Below are positions 42,242-52,744 of a stretch of DNA of 64,000 bases, piece after piece. Each line of letters starts with the position of its first letter. The stretch's first letter is position 1. Origin of the DNA: Multifurca ochricompacta (lineage: Eukaryota; Basidiomycota; Agaricomycetes; Russulales; Russulaceae); contig WTXG01000085.1 in the NCBI GenBank assembly GCA_022496185.1, positions 62,001 through 126,000 on the forward strand. Direction: 5' to 3'. A model generated the notes under the pieces. That model saw only the letters and a list, made by a program, of their open reading frames with translations. It searched no databases and had not been told where the DNA came from. The position numbers were made by a program, and so were the translations under genes.

Positions 42242-42994
42242 TATAACAAGTCCTAAGCCCACATCAGGGGGACATTGTGTAAATAGATGGGGAGTCATGT
42301 CATGGAGGAGCCAACCGCAAGTTCCACTAGAGACGAAGGGTATAGAGCCCTTCCTCTAGTGCTGGTGGTGGAGTCCATGATTAAGCCCTAGATGATTGGG
42401 GCCATGACTATAGTAGACTATCAGGTTTCCTCTGGTTGGGGCGGACCCCCAATGAAAGCAGCGGGTACTTCTGCCCAGAGACAAAACCCTCTAGCTACTG
42501 TGTATCTACTATAGTAGTTCAAGCCTACTTGTATCGAGCCCAAGTGTCATGGGAGTGACTACCCATGCCTTGTTCTAGACCCTAAACTCTACCTGCAGGT
42601 TGCTAAACCTGGCTTACGGATCGAGCCAAGCATTGACTGAACCTATAGCCTCAAGCCTTCTGGGCAAGTGGCCTACTAAGACTATGGATGGGACAAAAAC
42701 CCAGCTACAACTAAGAATACTATTTACTTAGAGCGCACATGAGGAGCTCAAGGTGTTTCACCCACTTAGGGTCCCTCATCACCTTTTGCAAGAATCCCCT
42801 GAGGGACTAGCCAAACAGATCAAGGTGGGCACATAAAGTGCACCACCTTGTGGACAGTTAAGGGCAAGAGAAAGGAAATCAAAGCTCACTGGAAGACTGA
42901 TTGGGAAAGACAAAGTCTTGCGATGTGCGAGCTTTGAAGAAGGTTTTGGACTGATCAAAGGGTGGTCAGTAAAGCATGCCCAGGGCCCATAACC
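42242..42994 (-). other. Copia-2-associated non-coding leader (right arm)
   Basis: Mirror copy of 39868-40619 with the same inverted repeats (for example CACTAGAG / CTCTAGTG near 42324-42360). No gene is seen. Confidence 0.6.
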
Positions 42995-43510
42995 TGTGAA
43001 ACAGGCATGTGGCGCAGCATACTGACTGTGAGAGGTTAGCAGTTTAGGCTAGAAGACAAGTTATACTTCAGAGGTGAAGAAAACTCTATATTACTATACT
43101 ACACACCTAGAAGACAAGTTATCTACAAGAGATGGTTAGTTATAGGTAGGGTAGTAAGTAGAGAGACTGGGACTTACACTTCAGAGGTGAAGAAAACTCT
43201 GAAGTGTAAGAGACGAAACAGACACCCTTATATACTCTTCAAGGGATGGTCTGTGCACTGGGAATAAGTCCACAAGTGCCAGACAAAGTCCAAACAATAA
43301 ACAAGAGGGATAAAGGCCATTGGCCAGTAAGGAATCACATGCTTATGCATCATTGGTAAGGTACATCAGTCAGCTACTGCAGAGTGTGAGAAAGAAAGTA
43401 ATAATGATATGGTAAATAGTCCAAAACTCCGATATCTAATCTAGTCCACAAAGTAGCTAATCTAATCTCCTGATGCCTGAAGCATCACTGAACACATCCT
43501 GCGTTCAACA
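42995..43510 (-). repeat. Copia-2 LTR, right palindrome arm
   Basis: TGTGAAACAGGC.. to ..CTGCGTTCAACA, 516 bp, uninterrupted mirror of the left LTR. The TATA box on the minus strand is at about 43223-43234 and the hairpin at 43173-43210. Transcription would run towards the palindrome centre. Confidence 0.9.
43173..43210 (-). promoter_or_regulatory. Copia-2 LTR start-site hairpin (copy 4)
   Basis: The same 14 bp stem as in the other copies, loop GTGAAGAAAA on the plus strand, close behind the minus-strand TATA box. Confidence 0.75.
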
Positions 43511-44906
43511 GTTTGGATACTATGTCTATCACAACAGAAGATACCAACTGGTAGAATATGACGATGAAAGAAGAGTTTGGTATTGTATCCAATACTCGGA
43601 TAGCTGGAACTCCTGGGTAACAACCAGACCTGCTCCACTGGAATTTAGACTAGGGCTGTGGAGAGATAACCCTCCCACCATTGTCACCAACTCAGAAAAC
43701 AAAGAATTCATAGAAGAAAGTAGTGAAGACACACCAGTATTAGCAGCAGCTACTGCCCTTGTTGCACCCAAAGTTGTCACAATCAGAGCCCCTGCATTGA
43801 CAACTCCCATGATATCTCTCCAATCTACATCCACTGTCACCAAACAAAAGATGTTGACTATTGCCGCACAGATCCCAGCACCAGCCCCTCCCCCTCCTCC
43901 TCCCCCATCCATCCCCACCATCAATACCCCAGGGAATCCACCATCGTCAGGATGACTCTCAGGAGTGCTCCCACAGACATTCACAGGGGATCACTCCCAG
44001 AGCAGGAAGTTTATGTTGGAGTTTATGACCTTCAGAAACTTCAATCACAATGTTCCCCAGATCATAAACCCCTTTCAACAAACCAACCTATTTCTCTCAT
44101 TAGTCCAAGGGGAAGCAGTCAATGACTGGACTATGGAACAGCTGGAATGGCTGAATGACCAAGTAGAGGGTGGGAGCCCCACTATGAATGAAGGACTATG
44201 GGATGTAGTTGCCCAGTGATTTAAAGATGCCTACACTGATGGACAGGCAAAGCAGAAGGCAGCCCAGGAATTGAAGGGGCTGCAAATGGAGAAAGGGGAC
44301 TTGGATGGCTACATTGCCAATTTCTGAAGTACAGCCAACCAAGCTGGGTATGATGTGGATGAGGAGGCAACCTTGGACCTCTTCTCCCAAGGACTCCTGA
44401 ACCCACTAGTCAAAAATATTATCCAGTTCCACCACCCCCATAACTGGACTCAGTGGATCAATGCTGCACAATGACAGCAGCAGGATTATCTCAATTTCCA
44501 AACACATTTCAGAATCGAGACCAAGAAGGGAAAGACATGAGACCAATGGAAAGCAGCATTTGGGGTCAAGCCCACCTCCCAATGAGACCCAAACACCATG
44601 GATACATCTGCCAATAGGACCAGGGCCTGAGCCACACTCACAGAAGATGAGTGGCAGATGCTAATGAAAGAAGGGAGGTGTTTTTGATGCAAGGCTCAAG
44701 GACACATGTCACAAGACTGTCCCAAGAAAGGAGCACAAGTGGCTGAAGCTACTACCACCCCTGCCCCCATTTCCAATAACCCGTCCACCATAGACAAACA
44801 AAGGGAGGAAGAGAAAGCCCACAATATCTGGGCAAACATGATGAAGGAGAGCAAAGAAGTGCATGCCATCTTAGTCGAGAAGGCATTCACAAAGAAGGAT
44901 TTTTGA
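43511..44906 (+). pseudogene. G9 gypsy gag remnant
   Basis: It begins abruptly inside the N-terminal block (FGYYVYHNRRYQLVEYD), then a Pro-rich linker (PAPAPPPPPPPSIP), capsid (NDWTMEQLEWLNDQ, DLFSQGLLNPLVKNII) and zinc knuckle CF.CKAQGHMSQDC. At least nine in-frame TGA occur, most where relatives have CGA (Arg). It ends at the conserved GATTTTTGA (44898-44906). Confidence 0.85.
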
Positions 44907-45218
44907 TTGGCTCAACCCCATCAGCCTGGGCACAAGCTTTACATGTAACCTCCATATATACTAGTTGCTTCAAATCTTTGAAAATACCAGTACATTTCGA
45001 AACTACACAGAAAATGGCTGATCATGACATCCTGATAGACTCAGGAGCCACCAACAACTTTATCAGCCCATGAATGGCAAGAACTATGGGCTTGGGAATG
45101 CTGGAACTTCCCCAAGAAAAGAATATCTGGAATATTGATGGAACAGCCAATCAGGCAGGAAAAATAATGCACTATACTGATCTGAATGTCCAAGTAGGAG
45201 AAAGGACAAAAGCCATTG
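44907..45218 (+). pseudogene. G9 protease fragment
   Basis: The -1 frame gives the pre-protease block and IDSGATNNFIS, then NIWNIDGTANQAGKIMHY. Similarity to G3 stops at about 45218 (VGERTKAIG), where unrelated sequence begins. Confidence 0.8.
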
Positions 45219-46425
45219 GGAGGGTGTGAAGCTATGACAGTGGCAGTGGAGGCAAGGGATATGGATGGGAGAGTAGGAGGGGTTCTGAGGGTGATAGCAC
45301 AAAGGGATTGTCCTACAGCTTCAAGAGACTGGGATACTTCCTCTTCATCCGAGGTGATAGAGGTAACAGGAAATTGAATGTGGTGGTTGTTAAGATAGAT
45401 CCAAGCTGTATGGGTGTCAGACCAACAGACTTCCTTTCTGTTGTATGTTCCATAGAATGTGTGGGGGTTAAGGTTGCTGATGAGGTCAATGTTAGGGAAA
45501 TTACTGAGGTATTCATTTGCAGGAAGGATACAGCCATCTCAAAGGTGTTTCCAGTCACTTCCAAGAGTCTGAGTGTAGTAGTTGTCTCCTTTCCAAGTAG
45601 CAACAAAAGCACTGTCGTTGTAGTCAAAGATAGGGTGGGTAAAGCCAAAGGGGACTTAAGCTAGTTCTTCAGCAGTAAGAGGTCATTCTGAGGTCATTCA
45701 GAGTGGGTACTAAGGTGGTATGTAGTCCACCCTTGGGCATTCCAGGCATAGTAGACTTGATAGGCTGGGTGAAGGACAGCACAGTCTAGATGATAGTTGC
45801 AGATGTTTCTGTGGATCCAGTAATACTCTTCAACTATTCCCAGGGCAGAGATAACAATGTGGAGTTGCCAAAGGAGGTTCTCAAAGTACAGGGGGTCTGT
45901 GGTGATACAATTAGCTTCACTCAAGGGATGGTAGACATCAAGGTGATTGGCTCTTTGAGTTGCAAGCTGGGCAGAGCAATGAAGGTGGAATTCTTGTAGT
46001 TCACTGGGGTTTCAAGTGGGTAATGTCCCAGAGACATAGATATCTGTGATGGGGTAGATGTGGTTGACCAGGTGAACAATGGAAGGGGATCAGGACTGGG
46101 ACTGATCTGATTCTACAACTGGAAGGTTCAGGAAGGGTGTTGATGTTGAGGCAAGCTGGGTGGATGTTGGGGGAATGGGGGAATAGTTTAGATGGGCAAG
46201 GAAGGGTTCTGGGACAGGGGGAAGTGGTCACTCTGGTGGGGGTGCACTAGGACTGGGATGGGTTTGTGCCCTTTGCCTTCTGGAGGTGTGATGAGGGGCA
46301 GGTGTGGCTGGTGTATCATTACTGCTGCATCTTCTAGGGTTTCTTCTTCTATCTTGGGGGGAGTTGGACTGACTTCTTCTGTGTTGGGATGCCAGGTTGA
46401 TAGCCCAGTCAGTAATACTAGCCAT
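45219..46425 (-). pseudogene. Unknown ORF C (minus strand), broken
   Basis: I do not recognise the family. It starts MASITDWAINLASQHRRSQS with an Arg/Pro/Ser-rich N-terminus. A protein-like region is rich in aromatic residues and His (LYFENLLWQLHIVISALGIV, EEYYWIHRNICNYHLDCAVL). A direct repeat at 45673-45695 (GAATGACCTC twice, 11 bp apart) marks a frameshift; the next frame continues GFTHPIFDYNDSAFVATWKG.. with TGA at DWKHL.DGC. In-frame stops lie near 46230, 46092 and 46014. It lies downstream of ORF A/B on the same strand and may belong to one unit. Gag-like ORF of an unknown retroelement or captured host gene are both possible. Confidence 0.4.
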
Positions 46426-46587
46426 GATGCAAAGGAGTCTTTTATTTCTTTTCTCTACTTAGACTGAGTGATGCAAAGGTAAGTATGTATCAAAGGCTGA
46501 AGGCCTCCACAGTACTATGCCTGGGGGGGTAGGAGGGGTTTCTGGGCAAAAGTTACAGGTACAAAGGTCAATATCACAGAGGCAATG

Positions 46588-48510
46588 TCATCTGGATACA
46601 GGAGAACTCTCTTCAAAGTCTGAGGTATTTTCTGTGGGAGTTTCAAGGTCAGACCAGGTGGTGGTGGTACCAATCAAGGCTGTCTGGATCTGGGTGAGAC
46701 ATTCTTCTTCCTGAGTGACTGCTGCAAGGGAAAGGGTGGGGAATGTGAGCTCCTCTGGTTCTGGGGAGGGGGAGAGTTCAGTGTAGGTGGGAAGGTAAGG
46801 GGGGTCTGTGAAGATGGGAGGGTTGACAAGGAATGGGCAATGGTTGCAAGAGGTAGTCTCCCAGTAATCAGCAGTCCACAGGTATTCAATTTGTATGCCT
46901 TCTGTTTCTACTAGACACCAGCCAGAGGGGGAGGGAGCAGAGTGAAGGCGGATCTTGTCAAAGGTGAGGTTAATTCTTATGTGGTCCAAATGAAAGGTAG
47001 AGAGGTAATAGAGATGTTCTCCTCTGAGCAAAAGTGTTTCAAGTTCTGGGATGTGAGGGGGAATGTGTTCTCTCCAAAGGTATTTGTCATTGACACAGAC
47101 TAAGAGTGTTTCAAGGGGGTCCCCTGTGGAATGGGTAAGCTGAGCAAGATGCCAGTAAAGAAGTTGGTGTTGGGAGTCTCGGGGAATGCTCTGGCAAGGT
47201 CCAGACAGGAATTGATTGTACTGGGTTTGAGTGAGAACTTGCCCAAATGGGAGGAGGAGACAGAGGGGTAGATAGATGGTATCAACATCACACCAGCCTT
47301 CTGCCTGTCTGTCGTCATGGAGGGTGCTGATGAGGGGTTCTGGGTACAAGAGGGCAAGCTGGGCTTCTCTGTGAAGCTGGAAGAGGTGGTCAAACTGTCT
47401 TTGGACTCATCAGAGGCGGTCTTCTCTTTCTGTGGGGAAAGACATGTTTTAGAGGTTGATATCAAAGTCTATGTCTTCAAAGCAAGGGTACCCATCTGAA
47501 GGGTGTATGGGAAGGGCAGGGAGGGGGTTGGTGGGTAGATGAACAGGGGAAACAAAAGGAACAAGCTCCAGGTGGTCTCTAAGTATGTCTTGTACTGTAA
47601 AGTACCTTTCTTCTACTAGGACCCCAATGTCAGTGAAGCTAAGGGTGCCAAACAAAGAGATAAAGCATCCATCCAGAAGATCAAAGCCTTGGAGCAGTAC
47701 TCTAGCTCCACTGAAGACATCCTGGAGTTCTGGGGAAAGGGAGCAATGAAGGCAGGCAATGGAAGTGTTCCAGGAATAAACAAGAAGGCCTTTGGGGAAG
47801 GTAAGAATGTTGGGGGCCAAGTACCATACTTTGGCACAGAGATTGATGTTTACAAAGTGGGAGGGGGGGTAATGAATGGAATGAAGAAAGCAATCAATAT
47901 GAGGGTGAATAGGAACAATATGGAAGTGAGGAAAGTGGAAAGAAATGAGCACACCAGGAAGGTAATTAGCTCTATGCTCAAGCATGTCCAGGAAGCAGGG
48001 GTACTGGTCAAAGAAGCTGGCCTCCCTAGAAAACTGACTGGGCACCCAAGATTCTTGATTACCATCAATTGAATGGTAGATAAGAAACTGGTGAGGGTTG
48101 GTTGGATGATCAGGGCACACAGGACAATGAAGGTGAAGAGCAGGAGGTGCTGGAAGATGGTCAGAGCCAGGGTGGTGAGGGGAGAGGGCATTTGCAGTGG
48201 TGGGAGGGGGTGGGGCAGGGGTTGGAAGGCAAATATAGCAAGGAGGGGGGGTGCCAAAGGTGTTGGATGTGTTCAGAAGACCTGGGGGAACAAGGGGAGG
48301 CAGTTGGAGGGTGGGGGAGGGCACAGGTAGAGGATGGAGCTCTGGTAGCTCAAGAGGAGGCAAAATCAACAAAGGAGGAGCTGGAGATGCTGTGGCAGCT
48401 GCCTCTACCAAGGCAGTGAAGTTAATGGTGTGCTGGGCACCAGGAAAATTGTAGGGGGGGGAGGCTGCTTGATCCGAAGGGTAGGATGAAGGGGAGCTGT
48501 TCTGGGACAC
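46588..48510 (-). pseudogene. Unknown ORF A/B (minus strand), about 640 codons with three stops
   Basis: The first 353 codons (48510-47449) are open: a Pro-rich N-terminus (MSQNSSPSSYPSDQAASPPY..), then a globular-looking part (HCPVCPDHPTNPHQFLIYHS, LLVYSWNTSIACLHCSLSPE, ..GARVLLQGFDLLDGC). TAA at 47449-47451 is followed after 3 nt by an in-frame ATG (47445). After two adjacent TGA the frame stays open for 260 codons to 46588 (LYPEPLISTLHDDRQAEGWC.., EYLWTADYWETTSCNHCPF). Same frame throughout suggests one decayed gene, or two genes linked by re-initiation. I find no gag, pol or transposase motif; function unknown. Confidence 0.5.
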
Positions 48511-49062
48511 TAGGGCACTTGTCAGTCACTATCTGCTGCAAAGGAGACTGTCCAAATGTTACAACTCACTGTTGACTGTCTGGACAGTGGGTTGTATGCA
48601 AGGGGGATGATCTGGAAGTGGGGCAAGAGATGAGAGTGAGGGTGAAAGTGCAGGGAGACAAAGTGAACAGCTCAAGGACAAGGGGTGAGAAGCCTTCCAC
48701 AAGGTGGGGCTAATCTCCTAGGCAATAAGGTACCAGATCACAAGTGGACAGTCTGGAGCTGTCCATTCTATTCCAAAAGGGTTTATATACATAACTACAA
48801 CTGGGACTTTGGTCTGTGCACCACTTTAGGGGAGGTTAATTTCGCTCTAACTCCCCACTATCCACCAATGAGAATAGCCCCACTTTTGGGCTTAGAAATC
48901 TGCAGTCTGCAGTCCACAGTTTGTGGACTGCTGTTTAGGCATTGTGGGGGGCTGTTAATACTCTTCTCACACCTCTCCAATTTGGCAGGAGTCCAGCCCT
49001 GGTCTGGACCGGCCTTCTTCTGGTCTTAATCTAGGGTTATCTTCATTTCTGAGGGTTCTGCA
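48511..49062 (-). promoter_or_regulatory. Upstream region of unknown ORF A, LTR-like
   Basis: It contains a minus-strand TATA (TATATAAA, about 48781-48788) some 270 bp before the ORF A start. A hairpin ACAACTCACTGT (48561-48572) / ACAGTGGGTTGT (48584-48595) sits at a TGTTACAAC that could be an LTR edge. I could not find a second copy or a target duplication, so calling it an LTR is tentative. Confidence 0.35.
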
Positions 49063-49575
49063 TGTCAAACAATCATGCTGCTGGTTATACTGACTGTGGT
49101 TAGTAGCGTGTGAGGCTAAAAGACAAGTTTAACTTCAGAGGAAGAAGAACTCTGTAATACTATACTACTGACCTAAAAGACAAGTTTACTACACAGAGTA
49201 TGTTAGTCAAAGGAAAAGTAGAGAGTAAAGTAAAGACGACTTACACTTCAGAGGAAGAAGAACTCTGAAGTGTAAAGGACGAAACAGACACCCTTATATA
49301 CCCATAGGGGCCAGGGGAAATGGTCTGTGCGCACTGGGAATAAGTCCACAAGTGCCGGACAATAAACAGAGAGGGATAAAGGCCATTGGCCAATGAGATA
49401 TCACATGCTTACTGCACATTACTAAGTCCATCACTAATCAGCTGAGTAAGGTGAGAAAGAAATGTAATAAAGATAACATAAAAAGTCCGATACTCCGGAA
49501 TCTAATCTAATCTAATCTACAGCTGAAGCGAACCTTAGATGCCTGAAGCATCTCCAGACACGTCCTGTGTCAACA
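49063..49575 (-). repeat. Copia-2 solo LTR
   Basis: TGTCAAACAATC.. to ..CTGTGTCAACA, 513 bp, with a perfect target duplication CTGCA (49058-49062, 49576-49580). The TATA box is on the minus strand near 49293-49304 and the hairpin at 49240-49276. Confidence 0.93.
49240..49276 (-). promoter_or_regulatory. Copia-2 LTR start-site hairpin (copy 5)
   Basis: CTTACACTTCAGAG pairs with CTCTGAAGTGTAA; the loop (GAAGAAGAA region) differs from the other copies while the stem is kept. Confidence 0.7.
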
Positions 49576-50108
49576 CTGCAGGGTTTCTGGGAGCATCCAG
49601 AGATTTCTAGGGGGTCAGGAGGTTTCTAGGGTGTCAGTTCATGACAAAGACCTTCCACAAGGTAGAAAGGCTGTAAAGTCCAAGTGGGTCTTTAAATTGA
49701 AAGCAGATGGACATTTTCATGCTAGCCTAGTAGCAAAAGGGTTCACCCAAATAGAGGGGGTGGACTTTGATGAAACTTTCTCCCCAGTTGCCAGATTTGA
49801 GTCTCTCAGACTATTATTAGTGTTGGCTGCACTTGAGGATTGGGAAATCCACCAGATGGATGTCAAATTGGCATTCCTACATGGTGACCTGGATGAGGAG
49901 ATTTATATGGAGCAACCAGTTGGTTTCATCATTGCTGGACAAGAGTCCAAAGTTTGTAGGCTACAGAAGGCTCTGTATGGCCTCAAACAAGCTTCCCAAG
50001 CATGGAACTTGCAATTCCATGCAGTTCTCAATGAACTGAGCTTTACTTGGACATACTCTGATGCAGGAGTATATGTGTATCATCACCAAGAGGGGGATGG
50101 TTCACTTT

Positions 50109-50734
50109 GGAGAGAATAGACTATAGATAGGGGGTACCAGTGTTAGTCTGGTATGGCAAGCTGAATTTGCCAGTACAGTTGGCAATAGCACAGAAATTGA
50201 CCTAAGAGCAGAGTGAGTGCAAGTAAGAGTAAAAGCAATTGTTAAGTTTGCTTTTGTGAGAACTAAGTTGAAGCAAGCAGTTGGATGGGATGGATGGAAA
50301 CTGGATAATGATTCTGAACAAACTACTAAGGTTTTTATACATTTTAGCTATAGGAGTAAATATAGGAGACATAAGACAGTAAAGTTGAAACTGAAGGCCA
50401 AAGATCTGGCCAGAGGGGCATACAATGTAAACTACAAGTCAATCAGAATGAAATGCAAGGCAAAGAATGCAAGACAAAGGGGCATGTGAAAGGAGTGGAA
50501 CTGTAATGTACAACTGTAATGGTTTTAGTCATGCTTGCATAAAATCAAAACAAAATAAGATGATAATGGAGATAAGAAATGTGTTTACTCTTCTGAACAT
50601 AAAACTATAATTTTGAAGTAATCTTGAGTAGCTGTGAATGAACACAGTGATAATCTTGTGTCTGAGTGCAATCTTGACACTCCTAAGATCCTTCTCCTCT
50701 GGCCGGGCTGGTCTGTCTGGAATCTGCAATGCAG
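50109..50734. mobile_element. Non-coding insertion in Copia-2 RT
   Basis: It separates ..EGDGSL from FIILYVDD. The flanks TTCACTTT / CACACTTT suggest an imperfect 8 bp duplication. The right part (50585-50660: TTCTGAACATAAAA, GAGTAGCTGTGAATGAAC) resembles the internal region of hAT1, so it may be a diverged hAT1 derivative. I see no clear inverted termini and no gene. Confidence 0.45.
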
Positions 50735-50963
50735 CACACTTTTCATCATTTTATATGTTGATGACATTGCTATACTTGGGTCCTCCACTAAGAAGATTCA
50801 ATGGCTGAAGGACTCTCTATCTAGCCAATATGAGATGACTGATCTTGGTGAAATCCAGTCCTACCTTGGAGTTAACATCACCAGGGATTGTCCTAACAAG
50901 ACACTGGATATAGACCAGACAGCCTATGTATCCTCAATAGTTGAGAGGTTTGGAATGGGGGAT

Positions 50964-51479
50964 TGTCACAGTTAGGTGCGGAACTGTGTCGGGGTCAGAC
51001 GGGAGCAAGTCTTCCAAGTCAAGGCAAGATTCAAGGTTACAATATAGTTCTGGTCAAGCCCACAACGAAGTTGAAGGGCGCGCGCGCGAGAGTCGAGGTC
51101 AATGGCAGAGACGCTCAGTCCTGCAACAAGTTCTTATGACAAAGGCTCTCCAAGTTGCATCTTGGAGAGTTCAAGGGGGGAGAGGTCTTTAGTAGAGGGA
51201 TTCTAGAGAAGTCAAAGCACCTTGGATTGGACACAAGAGAACAGACTTAGTCTGTCTCTCTACTCTAGTAGGTCCTTAAGTACATGTGGAGTAGCTATGT
51301 CATAGTATAGAGAAGATTCTAGTACTATGAAGTAATGTCTAGAGGTTGCGCAGTAGAACATACTAGACTCCAGTAGAGGGAGGAGTTGGATCCTCAGTAA
51401 GCAGTATTGAAACAAGAAAGGTATGATGAAAATGTATAGTCCACTGTCTAACTGAAACAAGGCCCCTTTATCTGTCACA
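50964..51479 (-). repeat. G5 3' LTR
   Basis: 516 bp. It retains a GCGCGCGCGCGAG run at about 51077-51090 that has decayed to CATGTGCGCGAG in the other LTR. Confidence 0.93.
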
Positions 51480-51508
51480 TCACCCCTTTTGTATCGTCCA
51501 GCTTGCCC

Positions 51509-52588
51509 TCAAGCTCGAGTGTGTTCATCATAGGCAATCATGTGTGGTGGTAGGAGGAGACGGCGGCAGGAACGGGGGCGATGTGTACTTCCAACTCCAC
51601 CAGCCTGTAAGATAGCACAGAGTTCTGGGGTGGGGGCAAAGGTCGTGGCTTCCTCTGGGCTAGGGATGTCACTCCAATTGGGTGCATGGACATAGGTTAG
51701 ATATGGGAAGAGGCGATAGTAGACGTCACAATGAGACATGGCATGTACTGCCTCTTGGATCTCCAGTTGGGCTTGGGTGGCTTGCCGTCTCCAGTGGGCC
51801 AGTTCAAGAAATGCTCCTTCTAGGCTTCGGGATGCTTGGTGGTATCTGGCAACCTCTGCCCAAGCACCAGGGTCTTGGAGTTCATCTAGTGCTTGGCTAA
51901 CCACTGGTGTGAAATCAGCATCTGGGTCAAAGAGGCATTGTTGGAATGGTGTGAGGACTGGGTTTGGGGTGTGAGGGTGGTGTGGAAAGGGCTGGGCATG
52001 AAGAGGAAATTGAAACATGGGTTCCTGGGCACCCATGGTGCAGACAACAGTTGGATTGTCCTGTTGGAAGTCATAAGCAATGTAATGTGCAATCCTTCGG
52101 TGTCCTTGTGAGTCTGTGATATAGTGGTGAAAGTAATGATGGTCATTATGGATGTGGTTGCAAAAGAATGGAATGCCTGGATGGGAGTAAGGGATTGGGG
52201 AGCGACAGATTATGGAGGCATCTCTTGGTAGCTGTTCCAGATCTGGTGTCCTTGGGCTAGAGTCCCCCTCAGTAGTAGTGGCTTCCAGATGTGCCCGAGT
52301 GTTACATAGCACAGTAAGTACCTGAGTACGCACTTCTGGGTCTAGGTGGTCTCCTGCAGTGGCAGTTAAGTGGATGGCATTGGTCAGTGTCTGGACAGGG
52401 TTGTCATCCATAGTAAATGAGAAGTGTGAAGGTGGGGTTGACGAAGCTGGTGTGGTGGGGAGTGTGGGTGCAACCTGTGGAAACTTTAGGGCACCCAGGT
52501 TTGCCACATCAGCTGCAACAGTGGCCAACTGTTCTCGGATGGTGGGGTTTAGAGTGGTGAGTGAGTGTGGAACAGTGGTGGGCAACAA
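51509..52588 (-). CDS. G5 post-chromodomain open frame (unknown domain)
   Basis: It has 359 sense codons without a stop, against a pol that is riddled with them. The first ATG is MDDNPVQT (about 52412), giving about 300 residues. It is in the same frame as the chromodomain upstream, separated by TAA near 52746 and a further stop near 52650, so it may be the decayed-junction tail of pol. A block PGIPFFCN..YFHHYITDSQGHR..IAHYIAYDF lines up by eye with PEFPFFTN..YFPLEIT..AKYIFYTN of G3 and PEFPFFPN..AKYIYYTN of G7. A helical stretch (LEGAFLELAHWRRQATQAQL) follows, as there. No zinc knuckles are seen. Function unknown; G5 lies inside a dead copia gene, so host use is not implied. Confidence 0.6.
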   Translation of the reverse strand: MLPTTVPHSLTTLNPTIREQLATVAADVANLGALKFPQVAPTLPTTPASSTPPSHFSFTMDDNPVQTLTNAIHLTATAGDHLDPEVRTQVLTVLCNTRAHLEATTTEGDSSPRTPDLEQLPRDASIICRSPIPYSHPGIPFFCNHIHNDHHYFHHYITDSQGHRRIAHYIAYDFQQDNPTVVCTMGAQEPMFQFPLHAQPFPHHPHTPNPVLTPFQQCLFDPDADFTPVVSQALDELQDPGAWAEVARYHQASRSLEGAFLELAHWRRQATQAQLEIQEAVHAMSHCDVYYRLFPYLTYVHAPNWSDIPSPEEATTFAPTPELCAILQAGGVGSTHRPRSCRRLLLPPHMIAYDEHTRA

Positions 52589-52744
52589 GTAGTAGACATT
52601 CTTGGTCCTGGTTTGATGCCCTTGCGTGGAGAGAAGAGGCGGGTAGTTCGTTTAGTGCGAGCCAGGATGGGGAAGGGTGTATATGTGGAGCAAGAAAAAG
52701 AATGGAGAGGCAAAAAGTGGGGAAGCAGCGTGATTACCCCCCAC

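Larger units (their letters stand above)
37896..43510. repeat. 5.6 kb palindrome: convergent Copia-2 LTRs around a Tc1 foldback
   Basis: Left arm 37896-41380 (without the later hAT insertion 38157-39604 and its duplication, about 2.03 kb) and right arm 41478-43510 (about 2.03 kb) are inverted copies. The few differences I saw in the LTR part are mostly C/T or G/A. The 97 bp centre (41381-41477) holds unique Tc1 sequence. Each arm has, from outside in, a 516 bp LTR, a 750 bp non-coding leader and a Tc1-A 5' half. Outer flanks are two different gypsy remnants and there is no target duplication, so it did not arise by a simple insertion. Confidence 0.9.

Noticed and set aside
37896..43510. Palindrome as a pure assembly artefact
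   Set aside because: One arm carries a later insertion with a target duplication and the arms differ at several bases; still worth confirming with long reads.
51682..52111. Plus-strand open frames over the G5 tail
   Set aside because: They are antisense shadows of the longer minus-strand open frame, which lines up with tails of other elements.
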